Source: Saprospiraceae bacterium (GTDB lineage: Bacteria; Bacteroidota; Bacteroidia; Chitinophagales; Saprospiraceae). Taken from it: a stretch of DNA of 64,000 nucleotides. The notes below the pieces were generated by a model. It saw only the letters and a list, made by a program, of their open reading frames with translations, was not told the DNA's origin and searched no databases. The stretch covers positions 62,001 through 126,000 of the forward strand of contig JADKBO010000015.1 in NCBI GenBank assembly GCA_016715105.1, read 5' to 3'. The translations under genes were made by a program, and so were the position numbers. Below, in pieces: positions 30,423-41,400 of this stretch. Each line of letters opens with the position of its first letter. The stretch's first letter is position 1.

Positions 30423-31937
30423 ATGAAGTGCTTTGTTGTGGACAATGCTTATTTTGGCGAATCATTCAATGCATCAACTGCCAAAGTGAAAAAGGTATTT
30501 TTATTCAATAGCATCATCCTACTTCTGACCAATTTTGTGGTGCGACCGCTTTATCTTTTTGGGGTGGAGATGAAAATACAAAATACAGTAGGCGCCGAGG
30601 AATATGGCTTATACTTTTTGGTTTTTGACTTTGTTTTTTTATTTATTGCCATCAATGATCCAGGACTTCAGGCATATTCTTCCAGAATATTATCAGCTGA
30701 AAGAAGTCAGCTCAAAAATATATTCAGGGGAATTCTAGGGGCAAAAATCATCTTGTCACTCCTTTTTATCATGGTCGCTGTACTTGGGGGTTTATTTTTT
30801 GGCTATGATGAAAGAAAATTGAAGCTCATTCTGTTGGTATCTTCAGGATTGGTTTTGAGTAGTACTTTTTTATTATTTAGGTCTGCCATCGCCGGTGCAG
30901 GGAAGTATACAGTGGATAGTTTGATTTCTGCATTGGATAGATTACTGATGATCCTTATTCTAGGAGCTTTGGTTTGGTTTCCGCTGTCGGGATTCAGCAT
31001 TTCCATTGAATCAATGGTCATTGTGCAATTGGTCTGTTATCTCATCGCGAACTTGGTTTGTTTGGCTATTTTATTCAAACACAGATTAATTGCTTTTCCC
31101 AAAATTGAGTGGATTTCATTAAAAAAAATCCTCCTATCTACTCTGCCTTTTGCTGGCGTCATTTTGTTCACCACTATTTGTAACAGAATCGATGTGGTCA
31201 TGCTCAACGAACTGTTACCCGAGCAAGAAGCTTTGTTTCAATCAGGTATTTACGCGGCAGGATATCGATTTTTGGATGCAGCCAATATGATGGGTTACCT
31301 TTTTGGTGCGCTATTAGTACCTATTTACGCCAATGAACTGAGCAATGGCAGATCCATCAATGAACTATTTAATGTAGCTTTTAGGATTTTACTTGTATTG
31401 AGTATCATCGTAGGTATTGCAGCCATATCCTACAGCAAAGAGATCTTTGAACTTTGCTACACTGTACAATATTCTAAGCACAGCAACATCATGAGTCCAT
31501 TGATGCTCAGTCTGGTTCCCATCACCCTTACCAATGTATTTGGCTCCTTGATTCTTGCGACTGGCAAACTGAGATATTTAAATTATGTTTTATTGATTGG
31601 CATAGCTATTAATGTGACACTGAATTTCTTTGTCATTCCAAAGTTTGGGGCTGTTGGCTCTGCTTACACCACATTTGTGACAGAACTGTTTTTGATTGGT
31701 GGGTCTTATTATTTAGTCAGATTACTTTCCTCTGCCACGTTGGATAAACAGACATTATGGAAAAGTGTGTTGTTCATTTTTTGCACATTGGCTTTGGGCC
31801 TTGCATTTCTTTATCTGCCTTTCCATTGGCTTTCCGAATTGGTGTTATTGATGTTCATCAGTTTGGGCATTGCCATTGGAATCAAGCTATTTGATGTGGC
31901 AGAATTAAAATCTGTATTCATTAAAGACAAATTGTGA
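30423..31937 (+). CDS. Polysaccharide flippase (MATE/Wzx superfamily)
   Basis: 504 residues from the ATG at 30423; an in-frame TTG at 30375 is not favoured. About twelve to fourteen hydrophobic helices. VFLFNSIILLLTNFVVRPLYLFGVEMKIQNTVGAEEYGLYF is the usual N-terminal half-helix pair of polysaccharide transport proteins. CNRIDVVMLNELLPE and LNFFVIPKFGAVGSAYTTFV are later family landmarks. It moves lipid-linked glycans across the inner membrane. No glycosyltransferase neighbours are present, so the glycan is unknown. Confidence 0.88.
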   Translation: MKCFVVDNAYFGESFNASTAKVKKVFLFNSIILLLTNFVVRPLYLFGVEMKIQNTVGAEEYGLYFLVFDFVFLFIAINDPGLQAYSSRILSAERSQLKNIFRGILGAKIILSLLFIMVAVLGGLFFGYDERKLKLILLVSSGLVLSSTFLLFRSAIAGAGKYTVDSLISALDRLLMILILGALVWFPLSGFSISIESMVIVQLVCYLIANLVCLAILFKHRLIAFPKIEWISLKKILLSTLPFAGVILFTTICNRIDVVMLNELLPEQEALFQSGIYAAGYRFLDAANMMGYLFGALLVPIYANELSNGRSINELFNVAFRILLVLSIIVGIAAISYSKEIFELCYTVQYSKHSNIMSPLMLSLVPITLTNVFGSLILATGKLRYLNYVLLIGIAINVTLNFFVIPKFGAVGSAYTTFVTELFLIGGSYYLVRLLSSATLDKQTLWKSVLFIFCTLALGLAFLYLPFHWLSELVLLMFISLGIAIGIKLFDVAELKSVFIKDKL

Positions 31938-32009
31938 AGATTGTATATAAACAAGGTTATCACTTCATAAAAACTCTTCACTAACACCCAAAAACTGGGC
32001 ATATATCCT

Positions 32010-32017
32010 TATTTTTG
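32010..32017 (+). promoter_or_regulatory. -7 element before fumC
   Basis: TATTTTTG matches TAnnTTTG, 16 bases before the ATG at 32034, giving a very short leader. No TTG at -33. Confidence 0.4.
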
Positions 32018-32033
32018 CGGACAAATCAAAAAA

Positions 32034-33431
32034 ATGACAACGTTTAGAAAAGAAAAAGACAGCATGGGCTACATCGACGTCCCTGCAGACAAATATTGGG
32101 CGGCTCAAACTCAACGTTCAAGTGAAAATTTCAAAATCGGTGGCCAGACTATGCCATCTGAAATCATAAAGGCATTCGCCATTTTGAAAAAAGCAGCAGC
32201 TTTGACCAACAGGGATTTAGGAGTGTTGAATGCAACCAAGGCTGAGTTGATAGGTCAGGTTTGCGATGAAATTACAGCCGGTAAATTGGACGACCAGTTT
32301 CCTCTGGTCGTTTGGCAAACAGGAAGTGGTACCCAATCAAACATGAATGTCAATGAGGTGGTAGCCAACAGAGGACACGTCTTACAAGGAGGTCATTTAC
32401 TGGATGAGAAAAAATTTCTCCACCCCAATGATGACGTCAATAAAAGCCAGTCTTCCAATGATACTTTCCCCACGGCAATGAACATAGCAGCTTATAAAAT
32501 TCTTGTCGATGTGACCATTCCAGGATTGGAAGTTTTGCAAGCAACATTAGATGCAAAAGCTAAAAAATTCATGGACGTTGTGAAAATAGGTCGTACGCAT
32601 TTCATGGATGCTACCCCACTCACATTAGGCCAGGAATTGAGTGGGTTTGCAGCACAATTGGCTTACGGAATCAAAGCCATCAAAAATACTTTACCACACT
32701 TAGCAGAATTGGCACTTGGTGGAACAGCAGTGGGAACAGGACTTAATACACCCAAAGGTTATGACACCCTTGTAGCACAATACATCGCATCACTTACAGG
32801 ATTGCCTTTCGTAACCGCTCCAAATAAGTTTGAAGCTTTGGCAACACACGATGCCATCGTAGAGGCGCACGGCGCATTGAAAACGGTTGCAGTTTCTTTG
32901 ATGAAAATTGGCAACGACGTACGTATGTTGGCTTCGGGTCCAAGATGCGGTATTGGTGAAATTACCATTCCAGAAAATGAACCAGGATCTTCTATCATGC
33001 CGGGTAAAGTCAATCCTACCCAGTCAGAAGCTTTGACTATGGCAATGGCGCAAGTGATGGGCAATGACGTTGCAATCAATATTGGAGGCATGACTGGACA
33101 ATTTCAACTCAATGTTTTCAAACCAGTAATTATTTATAACTTTTTGATTTCGGCAAGATTGATTGGAGAGGCTTGTGTAAGTTTCAACGAACATTGCGCT
33201 GTTGGCATTGAAGCCAATTTGCCTAGAATCAAACAGAATCTAGATAACTCTTTGATGTTGGTTACTGCCCTTAATACGAAAATAGGATACGATAAAGCGG
33301 CGGAGATTGCAAAAAAGGCGCATAAAGAACATAAAACACTCAAACAAGCTGCATTGGATCTTGCTTATCTTACCTCCGAGGAATTTGATGAATGGGTCAA
33401 ACCTGAGGATATGGTATCTTCACTTTCGTAA
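32034..33431 (+). CDS. fumC: Class II fumarate hydratase
   Basis: 465 residues. The superfamily signature [13 protein letters not shown] is at about residue 317. [17 protein letters not shown] and [14 protein letters not shown] form the other active-site regions. [18 protein letters not shown] carries the catalytic His. This set of residues marks fumarase C rather than aspartase or argininosuccinate lyase. It hydrates fumarate to malate in the TCA cycle, and is iron-free. Confidence 0.96.
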   Translation: MTTFRKEKDSMGYIDVPADKYWAAQTQRSSENFKIGGQTMPSEIIKAFAILKKAAALTNRDLGVLNATKAELIGQVCDEITAGKLDDQFPLVVWQTGSGTQSNMNVNEVVANRGHVLQGGHLLDEKKFLHPNDDVNKSQSSNDTFPTAMNIAAYKILVDVTIPGLEVLQATLDAKAKKFMDVVKIGRTHFMDATPLTLGQELSGFAAQLAYGIKAIKNTLPHLAELALGGTAVGTGLNTPKGYDTLVAQYIASLTGLPFVTAPNKFEALATHDAIVEAHGALKTVAVSLMKIGNDVRMLASGPRCGIGEITIPENEPGSSIMPGKVNPTQSEALTMAMAQVMGNDVAINIGGMTGQFQLNVFKPVIIYNFLISARLIGEACVSFNEHCAVGIEANLPRIKQNLDNSLMLVTALNTKIGYDKAAEIAKKAHKEHKTLKQAALDLAYLTSEEFDEWVKPEDMVSSLS

Positions 33432-33502
33432 AACTTTACTTATATTTAGGCGTTCTACTTACATAAAGTAAACATTTAATCACTTAAAAAATAAAAAATA
33501 TT

Positions 33503-34111
33503 ATGGCTTTTACTCTTCCGGAATTGGGATATGCATATGACGCTTTAGAACCCAACATCGACGCGAAAACGATGGAAATCCATCACACTAAGCACCACCA
33601 AGCATACATTAACAACCTCAATAATGCCGTTGCTGGTACACCTCTAGAAGGAAAATCGATAGAAGATATTTGTAAAGGAATGGACATGGCCAACATGCCG
33701 GTGAGAAACAACGGCGGTGGTCACTACAATCACTCTCTATTTTGGGAAATTTTAAATCCAAATGACAAAGGAATTTTGAGTGGAGCTTTGCTTGAAGCAA
33801 TCAACACAGCATACGGTTCTAAAGAAGGTTTTGAAGAAAAATTTGCTGCAGCAGCAACAACCAGATTTGGTTCAGGTTGGGCTTGGTTGTGTGTACACCC
33901 AGGTGGGAAAGTGGAAATTTGTTCTAGTCCAAATCAAGATAATCCTTTGATGCCAGGTGTGGGCTGTGGCGGTACACCAATTCTTGGAATTGATGTTTGG
34001 GAACACGCTTATTACCTCAATTACCAAAACAGAAGACCTGATTATATCAAGGCCTTTATGACGGCAATCAACTGGAACGTTGTAGAAAAGAAATACGCTG
34101 CTGCGCTTTAG
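33503..34111 (+). CDS. sodB: Fe/Mn superoxide dismutase
   Basis: 202 residues. Metal ligands are visible: His in [16 protein letters not shown], His in [10 protein letters not shown], and Asp and His in [26 protein letters not shown] is also typical. Metal preference cannot be fixed from this, so the symbol is nominal. Cytosolic, no signal peptide. It is followed by hairpins at 34119 and 34227. Confidence 0.95.
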   Translation: MAFTLPELGYAYDALEPNIDAKTMEIHHTKHHQAYINNLNNAVAGTPLEGKSIEDICKGMDMANMPVRNNGGGHYNHSLFWEILNPNDKGILSGALLEAINTAYGSKEGFEEKFAAAATTRFGSGWAWLCVHPGGKVEICSSPNQDNPLMPGVGCGGTPILGIDVWEHAYYLNYQNRRPDYIKAFMTAINWNVVEKKYAAAL

Positions 34112-34118
34112 CCCCCGT

Positions 34119-34137
34119 GGCCCCCAGGATGGGGGCC
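34119..34137 (+). other. GC-rich hairpin after sodB
   Basis: GGCCCCC and GGGGGCC pair perfectly around AGGAT, eight bases after the sodB stop. No T run follows, so it may protect the mRNA 3' end rather than terminate. Confidence 0.5.
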
Positions 34138-34226
34138 TGTCACCAAATAGAGGTAACAGTTCACGAGGGTAGTCCTAAAAAGTGTGGAGCTGTGTTCAAA
34201 GTGTAGGAGTTAAAAAATATTAAAAT

Positions 34227-34264
34227 GGGGAGGTTCAATCATATTTGGACCTCCCCTTCGTTTT
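34227..34264 (+). terminator. Terminator between sodB and the TlpA-like gene
   Basis: GGGGAGGT (34227-34234) pairs with ACCTCCCC (34249-34256), followed by TTCGTTTT. The stem overlaps the longest possible reading of the next gene, supporting the shorter GTG start at 34272. Confidence 0.7.
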
Positions 34265-34271
34265 ATCGCTT

Positions 34272-34754
34272 GTGAGGCTAGCTTTTTTAATTTCAATGCT
34301 GTTTTGCACTTTCTTTTTGAAGGCGCAAGAAAATGTTGTGGTGTTTGCTAAATACGACGACATGAGTCCTCAGTTTTTGAAAAATAATGATACGCTTTAT
34401 GTGGTCAATTTTTGGGCCACTTGGTGTAAACCTTGTGTTGCTGAACTTCCATTTTTTCTGGAAGCAGAGCAGTTTTACAAAAGTGAAAAAGTAAAATTTC
34501 TGCTCGTCAGTCTGGATTTTTCTGATCAGCTAGAAAAAAGAGTGCTGCCTTTTATCGCCAAAAACAACATAAAAAGTACGTGTTTTTTGTTGGCAGATCA
34601 AGATGCGAATGGATGGATACCAAAAGTGGATGCTGATTGGTCAGGTGCTATTCCAGCTTCTGCGATTTTTAAAAATGGTAAAAAAGTGCATTTTACAGAA
34701 GGCAATTTTGAATCAACCACAGATCTTAAAAAATTAATTAACAATCATTTATAA
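34272..34754 (+). CDS. TlpA-like thioredoxin-fold protein
   Basis: 160 residues from a GTG at 34272, giving signal peptide RLAFLISMLFCTFFLKAQE; a TTG at 34245 would run through the terminator hairpin. The active site is WATWCKPC (CxxC) in LYVVNFWATWCKPCVAELPF. AIPASAIF holds the cis-Pro. It is a periplasmic or envelope-attached thiol-disulfide reductase. It lies 18 bases before another redoxin. Confidence 0.88.
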   Translation: MRLAFLISMLFCTFFLKAQENVVVFAKYDDMSPQFLKNNDTLYVVNFWATWCKPCVAELPFFLEAEQFYKSEKVKFLLVSLDFSDQLEKRVLPFIAKNNIKSTCFLLADQDANGWIPKVDADWSGAIPASAIFKNGKKVHFTEGNFESTTDLKKLINNHL

Positions 34755-34772
34755 ATCTCAAATTATACAAAT

Positions 34773-35366
34773 ATGAAACAATTTCTTTTTTTAGCGGTGC
34801 TTTTCTTTAGCATGTCTTTCTCAGGAACTAAACCGATGGGTTATGGTGTAGGAGATCAGGCAGCAGATTTCAAATTGAAAAATGTAGACGGCAAAATGGT
34901 TTCTTTGAGTGATTTCAAAGATGCGAAAGGATACATTGTGGTATTTACCTGCAACCATTGTCCTTATGCGATGAAATACGAAGATAGAATCATTGCTTTG
35001 AATGCAAAATACGCACCTCTAGGTTATCCAGTTATTGCCATCAATCCAAATGATCCGATTTCAAATCCAGATGACAATTTTGATGCGATGAAAGAAAGGG
35101 TGAAAGAAAAAAGCATTTCTTACCCGTACTTGGTTGACAGTGGTTCGATCTATGCTCAATATGGAGCAACCAGAACTCCACATGTTTTCCTTTTGGACAA
35201 AGCAAAAGTTGTACAATACATAGGAGCTATTGATGACAATGCAATGGAGCCAAGCAGCGTGAAAGCTAAATTTTTGGAAGAAGCTATTGCTGATTTGCAA
35301 GCTGGTAGAAAGGTGAAAGTGGCAACTACAAAGGCTGTGGGTTGTTCTATCAAGCCAAAAGCATAA
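34773..35366 (+). CDS. Redoxin (AhpC/TSA-like) secreted protein
   Basis: 197 residues with signal peptide (FLFLAVLFFSMSFSGT). VGDQAADFKLKNVDGKMVSL is the peroxiredoxin-type opening. The site reads FTCNHCPYAMKYEDR, a CxxC form (C-N-H-C) seen in the thioredoxin-like family often annotated as redoxin. GATRTPHVFLLD has the cis-Pro. It probably forms an operon with the TlpA-like gene. Likely a periplasmic thiol oxidoreductase. Confidence 0.88.
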   Translation: MKQFLFLAVLFFSMSFSGTKPMGYGVGDQAADFKLKNVDGKMVSLSDFKDAKGYIVVFTCNHCPYAMKYEDRIIALNAKYAPLGYPVIAINPNDPISNPDDNFDAMKERVKEKSISYPYLVDSGSIYAQYGATRTPHVFLLDKAKVVQYIGAIDDNAMEPSSVKAKFLEEAIADLQAGRKVKVATTKAVGCSIKPKA

Positions 35367-35408
35367 TTTTATTAAATTGGCTTTCAAAAAGTCAAGAAAA
35401 ATATAGAG

Positions 35409-35430
35409 AAGGGGCGAGAGCCCCTTTTTT
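35409..35430 (+). terminator. Rho-independent terminator after the redoxin pair
   Basis: GGGGC and GCCCC pair around GAGA, with TTTTTT directly after. Confidence 0.88.
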
Positions 35431-35553
35431 GTTGGGGACTTATCAAAATTAAATAATGTAGTTTAGAAACATACAAAGCTAGTATCCTAAATAATTACTG
35501 GGCTATCAACTTTAGCAAAAGCTTTTCAAATAAGAATAGTAGAATTAAAGCCA

Positions 35554-36814
35554 TCACTGCCCCACCCAAACTGTCCCCCTAAAGTTCCGCTCACCCTCTA
35601 TGGCTTTGTTTGTTTTGATCAAATAGGTGTAAACCTGGTGGAGGTGTGCAGCATTTGCTTCCCAGCATGCTCCCCTACCCTTGCCTTGGTAGATCAAATT
35701 GCCCCATCTATCATAGATAAATAAACTGGCGTCGCGTAAACAGGAGTTGATGGGCATACAAAAAGCGTGATTGTTTGGGGATGAAAGGGAAAGGATATTG
35801 GGCATGGTGGGGTGACAAAAATCTTCTACGTCAATGACCATACAATTTTCAGACTTGCAGCCAAGATTGTCGGCGGTGGCACAGTATCTAGTGATATCGT
35901 CTGGTGTTGCAATGGTTTGGGTGCATTGAATACAACTCAAGTTTTTGCCTGGTCGCCAAGTAATCACTCCTTCACTCTTTGCTTCTATCAATAATGAACT
36001 GCCCAATTTGATGGTGGTGTCTGGCGTAAGCTCTATGACTGGTTTTGGAATGACGATGATGAATTTTTTTACTTCCGTAATACACCCATCTGAAATGGCT
36101 TCCACCGTAAAAAAAGCAGATACTTGAAACTGAACTTGCACAAATGGACTCGCCAACCTACCTCTTTGCAAATAAACACTTCCTATGTCAGTTGTAATTT
36201 CTAAGTTGATGAGGTCTAGTTCACATACGGTGTCAATATCTGGCTTGATCGTCAAAATTGGTTTAGGCAAAATGGCAATGGTAAAAGTCGTATCCCCCAA
36301 ACAGTTGTTGGCATCAAGGCCCGACAATTTTATAGATGCGTTGCCAGTGACCATATTTGATAAAAAAACTTCTGGGCTATTGCTCAATATCTGCCCATTA
36401 TTCGTTTGCCAAGTCCAATCCATACCATTACTAGCTTTCAAATTGGCGGTATCACCTACACAAATTTTACTCGGACTTTGCACTTTAAAACTGGGTCGGC
36501 TCCAAAACAATAACATCTATCTGCAATGTATCAAAGACATCGCCATTTTTACCCACAACTTGATAGATACCAGCCATCATTGGTGAAGCCTTTGCCAAAC
36601 TGATTACACTGTCTTGGCTCGCAAAAGCAGATGGTCCACTCCACTGGTAAGACTCGGCACCAGTTACACTTAAAAGTATCTCTGCTCCACGACAGACGGG
36701 GGAATTGGATATTACTTCCAGAGAACGCTCTTTGATACTTCTTTCCTCTTGGCTACAGAGGATCGTAGTCGTCACAAAGATTAAGTAGAGAAATATGAGA
36801 TTGCGCTTGGACAT
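35554..36814 (-). CDS. T9SS type B secreted protein, frameshifted
   Basis: Two open frames meet at 36485-36516. Removing one base from the A run at 36487-36490 (plus strand) joins LEPTQF to KVQSPSKICVGDTANL. The combined product is about 418 residues. Signal peptide NLIFLYLIFVTTTILCSQE; two or three PKD/Ig-like modules (CRGAEILLSVTGAESYQW, CVGDTANLKASNGMDWTW, LGSSLLIEAKSEGVITWRPG). A gliding-associated type B tail follows (SLFIYDRWGNLIYQG, CWEANAAHLHQVYTYLI). It is a shorter relative of the giant protein at 20.3 kb. Role: surface or secreted, unknown. Confidence 0.8.
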
Positions 36815-37161
36815 TAAAATATTGGATTCATTTTTAAAGATACAATACTCATTGATTATAAAACGAACGTAAAGCCCAAATTGTCTTATGAGAGATTTTT
36901 CAAAATACTACGCGTGTATCGATTCTGATTGTGCATTGCATAACTTCTTAAATTGGTCGTTGTGATTTTGTCATGATTTTTGGAAAATTGGCCAAAAATC
37001 CCGCCAAAATCATATTCACTTTTTATTTCTACCATGGACTTCATCCATGGTTAATATTTTACCCTCTGGGGTATTACAACTAGTTATGAATGTACCCTTG
37101 TTTTTGTATCGTGATGCGAACTTTTTATGAATGAAATGCTTTTTGAATTAGCAAATCAATT
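36815..37161. other. Intergenic region with two perfect inverted repeats
   Basis: No gene. GATTTTTGG / CCAAAAATC (36975-37000, 8-base loop) and ACCATGGA / TCCATGGT (37031-37051, 5-base loop) could form hairpins. Neither has a clear T run on the minus strand, where the flanking genes lie. Confidence 0.5.
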
Positions 37162-39069
37162 TTATTCTGAAACCAATACCTTTTTCACTCCAGAAAATCC
37201 TTCTCCAGTCAATTTTATCCAATACATACCTGCAGGATATGCCGACAAATCCAATTCAACAAATTGCTGACCTTCTCCATACTTTGCATTGGAAAGCCTT
37301 GAGATTTGCTGACCAGCACTATTGTACAAATCCATTTTAATTTGACTGGCTTTTGACAATGTAAATTTCATATTCACCAGTCCACTTGTGGGATTGGGAT
37401 AAAGTTGAAATGCTTTATCAAACAAGTCCTCTTGGCTGGTCGAAGTAGTAGTCGAAGAGACCAAAACCAAGGCATTTATGGAAAGTGGCTCAAGTTGGAG
37501 GGTAATAGCTGAGGCGGTTTTATTGATTGTTTTTTGTTTCAATGCATTTTGGGAATGTGAAACAAAAGTTTCGCTGGATGGCAACTTGGACAAGGTGTAA
37601 AACTGGTATCCTTGATTTTTAGCTATGAAGTTGCTGACGTCCAACTGTACTTCTTTCGTAGCACTGGTATGCCGATTGACTAAAAATATAGTCATGGAAT
37701 CTGCAGTTGTATTTATGGTAGGATAAGCGGATACAAATGTTTCATCTGTCGAAGTAGCACTCACCAAGTCCTCCTGACCATAACGACTGAATAAATGTAG
37801 GGTTTCCCACATGCCCGGCTGCCAGCTCCAAGGTGTAAAAATCTCCACTCCATTTTTCATAAATTCACCCATCATGGAAGCATAAAATGAACCTTGCACA
37901 TTGGCGTCACTAGAATTGATACCACATTCTGTCATAGCAAAAGTAACTCCATGATTGGCTCCTAAGTATTTGGTCAACCAATCGCCACACCTCCCAAAAA
38001 TATACTCCTGTTTGATGTTTTCATTCCAGCCACCTTCCACAGTTTTCACCCCATTTGCTTCTGGATATACATAATTTCTATCAAAAAACACCCGGTGAAA
38101 TTGGACCAACTGGGCAGCGTCTGAAGCAGAAGGGTAATAATGAATGTCTAAAACATCAAGTAATTTCACTCCACTAGCTTTTTCTTCTTCTGAAATTCTG
38201 AGGATAAAGTATTCCAACCAAGCGTATTTTTTACCATTCCAAGGGATACCATCATTTCCGTATCGATACCATTGCCATTCGTTCGCGGGTACAGGACCCA
38301 CCAACTTGATATTGGGATATTTTGCTCTTGCCGCTTTGGCTACCTTGAAGTATCGCTGCATAAATTCTTCCGCAGGAATCTGCGTTTTCATTACATCATC
38401 GTGCGTTCCGGCCCAAATTTCTGGTTCGTTGTCCATGCTCGAGTATTGATAAAATGTTGGGTCATAACCCAAATCATTTTTACTAAACCAATGGTCTAGT
38501 ATGGCCACTGTTGAATCTGCTGGCCAATCTTGTAGATATAAATTAATATTTCCTTCTGTCAATGCTTTGCCAGATCCATTAGGATTTACCACCCCACCGC
38601 CTGCAAGGTTTTGATGCACGCCTTGCCACCACTGTGACCTGTTGTAATTCCAATCACCGAAATTATTTTTATCATTGGCTGCTACTTTGCCCAATAATTG
38701 GAAAGACCACATGCCTTGTACTCCAGGCAATTTATCAGTAAGATTTTTGGCCGCCGCGTCCCAATCATTGCTATAAACATTGTTGTACCAATCTGGGTGG
38801 CTTGAAAGTTTGTTGCGCCAATTGTATTTGGTGCTATTATTTCCTCCACTTTGACGTACCATTTTGATTCCAGCTTCGACTGACTTGGTCACTTCATCAT
38901 TGGACCCATCATTGAGATAGGTACTTGGAAGCACATTGTTTTTTCCAAAAAGATAAGGTGAAATGGACTTTTTGCCTGAATTGGCGTCCACAGCTATTTT
39001 CACAACCTGGCTTTTGCCAACAACCGGAACCAAAAGAAAAATGAAGAATACCTTGATATATTTTAACAT
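37162..39069 (-). CDS. GH44-like secreted glycoside hydrolase with T9SS type A tail
   Basis: 635 residues from the ATG at 39069, giving signal peptide YIKVFFIFLLVPVVGKSQ. The TIM-barrel domain has KKSISPYLFGKNNV and VRQSGGNNSTKYNWRN. The likely acid/base Glu is in SSMDNEPEIWAGTHDD, then VLDIHYYPS, and the likely nucleophile Glu is in TFAMTECGINS. This order matches GH44 endoglucanase/xyloglucanase-type enzymes. A small beta domain and a type A sorting tail follow (FQLYPNPTSGLVNMKF, LSAYPAGMYWIKL). It is exported to degrade beta-glucan, glucomannan or xyloglucan. Confidence 0.85.
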   Translation of the reverse strand: MLKYIKVFFIFLLVPVVGKSQVVKIAVDANSGKKSISPYLFGKNNVLPSTYLNDGSNDEVTKSVEAGIKMVRQSGGNNSTKYNWRNKLSSHPDWYNNVYSNDWDAAAKNLTDKLPGVQGMWSFQLLGKVAANDKNNFGDWNYNRSQWWQGVHQNLAGGGVVNPNGSGKALTEGNINLYLQDWPADSTVAILDHWFSKNDLGYDPTFYQYSSMDNEPEIWAGTHDDVMKTQIPAEEFMQRYFKVAKAARAKYPNIKLVGPVPANEWQWYRYGNDGIPWNGKKYAWLEYFILRISEEEKASGVKLLDVLDIHYYPSASDAAQLVQFHRVFFDRNYVYPEANGVKTVEGGWNENIKQEYIFGRCGDWLTKYLGANHGVTFAMTECGINSSDANVQGSFYASMMGEFMKNGVEIFTPWSWQPGMWETLHLFSRYGQEDLVSATSTDETFVSAYPTINTTADSMTIFLVNRHTSATKEVQLDVSNFIAKNQGYQFYTLSKLPSSETFVSHSQNALKQKTINKTASAITLQLEPLSINALVLVSSTTTSTSQEDLFDKAFQLYPNPTSGLVNMKFTLSKASQIKMDLYNSAGQQISRLSNAKYGEGQQFVELDLSAYPAGMYWIKLTGEGFSGVKKVLVSE

Positions 39070-39228
39070 GCTGCAGATTTGAAGATTCGCCATTCAAAAA
39101 GTGAAAATTAATTAAACTGCTTAAAATTACAATTTAATGTAAAACTGCATGAACAAAATGTTTCAAAAAAAAGAAATGGATTTTAAGATTAAAAATCCTG
39201 AATCTTATACAGCACTTACTTGAATTTT

Positions 39229-39588
39229 TCAAATGGGATCCAGGCTTTTGTATTCCTCGTCTGAAAACAATCTGGATTGAATGATGAATCTGATTCCCAA
39301 AGGTATTTCTAGTGAAAAACTTGCTCCCCTACCCTTTACAACATCTAAAGTAAGATGGGTGTGTTTCCAATATTCAAACTGGTCTCTGGACATGTAGAAG
39401 TTGCAGTCCGCAATATTGCCCAGCAGAACGTCATTGTCGTCAATGAAAAACTCACCTTTTGAAAAACACATGGGAGCAGAGCCATCGCAGCAACCGCCGC
39501 TTTGATGGAACATCAACTCTCCATGTGTCTTCTTCAGAGCATTGATTACACTTTCAGCTTCGTGGCTGACCTCAATTCTCTTTGTCAT
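39229..39588 (-). CDS. DUF779 family protein
   Basis: 119 residues. LMFHQSGGCCDGSAPMCF is the DUF779 hallmark: a CC pair and a further Cys suggesting metal or thiol chemistry. MSRDQFEYWKHTHLTLDVVKGRGASFSLE is also typical. The gene follows aldehyde dehydrogenase by 35 bases, an association seen repeatedly for this family. Exact role unknown. Confidence 0.92.
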   Translation of the reverse strand: MTKRIEVSHEAESVINALKKTHGELMFHQSGGCCDGSAPMCFSKGEFFIDDNDVLLGNIADCNFYMSRDQFEYWKHTHLTLDVVKGRGASFSLEIPLGIRFIIQSRLFSDEEYKSLDPI

Positions 39589-39623
39589 ATTTGCATATCG
39601 ATAAATAATTGTTCTTAGTGATT

Positions 39624-41147
39624 CTAAAAGAAACCAAGTGCTTTTTTGTCATAAGAAATCAACATATTTTTGGTTTGTCGGTAATGGTTGAGCATCATTT
39701 TGTGTGTCTCTCTTCCAATTCCTGATTTTTTATAACCACCAAACGGTGCATGTGCTGGATAGGCATGATAGCAGTTGACCCAAACCCGACCAGCTTTCAC
39801 TTGTCTGGATATTTGGAAAGCTTGATGTGTATCTCTTGTCCAAACGCCTGCTCCCAAGCCGTATAAGGTATCATTGGCAATTTCGACCGCATCAGCCTCA
39901 TCTTTGAATGAAGTTACACAAACCACGGGGCCAAAAATTTCTTCCTGAAAAACGCGCATTTTATTATTCCCTTCCAAAATAGTTGGTTGAATGTAATATC
40001 CGCCTTCCAAGCCTTCGTTGTACGCTGCCTCACCACCTGTCAACACTTTGCAACCTTCTTCCTTACCAATTTTTATATAATTTAATATTTTTTCATATTG
40101 ATCGTTTGAAGCTTGTGCACCCATCATGGTAGTTGCATCCATCGGATTACCCAATTTGATGGCCTTCGTTCTTGCAACAACTTTTTCCATAAATTTGTCA
40201 TAAATACTTTCTTGCACCAGCATTCTTGAAGGAGAGGTGCAAACTTCACCTTGGTTGAAGGCAAACATCACTGCACCTTCAATACATTTATCCAAGAATT
40301 CATCATCCTGATCCATGATGCTTTCAAAAAAGATGTTAGGAGATTTTCCACCCAATTCAAGGGTAACGGGGATGATGTTTTTTGAAGCATATTGCATGAT
40401 CAATTGGCCTGTAGTTGTTTCGCCAGTGAATGCTATTTTATTGATCCGAGGATTGCTCGCAAGTGGTTTACCTGCTTCAATGCCGAAGCCATTAACAATA
40501 TTGAGCACGCCAGCTGGAAGTATGCCATCAATGAGTTCCATCAATATCATGATACCTACAGGAGTTTGCTCCGCAGGTTTCAAAACCACGCAATTACCTG
40601 CTGCAAGTGCCGGAGCTATTTTCCATGCTGCCATAAGTAAAGGAAAATTCCAAGGAATAATTTGGCCCACAACACCCAACGGCTCTAGGATATTCATTGA
40701 CAAAGTATTGGAATCCAACTCGCTGGCTGTACCTTCTTCTGCTCTGATGACTCCGGCAAAATACCTGAAATGATCAACAGCCAAAGGAATATCAGCTGCT
40801 CTGGTTTCACGGATAGGTTTTCCATTATCCCAAGTCTCTGCTCTGGCTAGAGTTTCCAGATTGGCTTCTATGACATCTGCAATTTTGAGCAGTAAATTAC
40901 TTCTAAAGGTAGGCGAAGAATTATTCCATGCAGGGGCTGCCTTCCAAGCTGCATCGAGCGCCAGCTCTATGTCTTCCGCAGAAGATCTTGCCACTTTGGT
41001 AAAACTATTTCCGTCTACAGGGGATAGATTTTCAAAATATTGGCCCAAAACTGGAGCCACCCATTCACCACCAATGTAGTTGTTGTATTGTGACTTAAAA
41101 CTTGGCTTTTCAACAGCTTGATTTGTTGACGATAAGATTTCACTCAT
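39624..41147 (-). CDS. NAD-dependent aldehyde dehydrogenase (ExaC/AldB-like)
   Basis: 507 residues. The catalytic Cys is in [12 protein letters not shown] and the general-base Glu is in [31 protein letters not shown] and [10 protein letters not shown] form the NAD site. The [13 protein letters not shown] opening and [19 protein letters not shown] end fit the acetaldehyde/short-chain aldehyde dehydrogenase branch. It oxidises aldehydes to acids. It is first in an operon with DUF779, with a divergent AraC regulator 253 bases away. Confidence 0.94.
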   Translation of the reverse strand: MSEILSSTNQAVEKPSFKSQYNNYIGGEWVAPVLGQYFENLSPVDGNSFTKVARSSAEDIELALDAAWKAAPAWNNSSPTFRSNLLLKIADVIEANLETLARAETWDNGKPIRETRAADIPLAVDHFRYFAGVIRAEEGTASELDSNTLSMNILEPLGVVGQIIPWNFPLLMAAWKIAPALAAGNCVVLKPAEQTPVGIMILMELIDGILPAGVLNIVNGFGIEAGKPLASNPRINKIAFTGETTTGQLIMQYASKNIIPVTLELGGKSPNIFFESIMDQDDEFLDKCIEGAVMFAFNQGEVCTSPSRMLVQESIYDKFMEKVVARTKAIKLGNPMDATTMMGAQASNDQYEKILNYIKIGKEEGCKVLTGGEAAYNEGLEGGYYIQPTILEGNNKMRVFQEEIFGPVVCVTSFKDEADAVEIANDTLYGLGAGVWTRDTHQAFQISRQVKAGRVWVNCYHAYPAHAPFGGYKKSGIGRETHKMMLNHYRQTKNMLISYDKKALGFF

Positions 41148-41400
41148 TTCAAATGTATTTTATGTTTTAACGATATTCCGAATGTCAATATAATTACCAT
41201 ATTTTCATTCTGAATTGAATTTCAAACACAAAACTATGTACTGCCAATCTTACAGGCATGACCATTTCTACCAAAACGTTGCACAATCCTTGCAATCCTG
41301 TTTGAAGTCATTTCTTCTTTCCATTAAAAAAGATATATTTACAAAAGCGATGAAATAATATGCTGTCGATTTTAGTTTTTAACACATAAGTATTTGAATT

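Noticed and set aside
37031..37051. Hairpin as terminator of the GH44 gene
   Set aside because: On the minus strand the stem is followed by AGAAATAAAA, not a T run.
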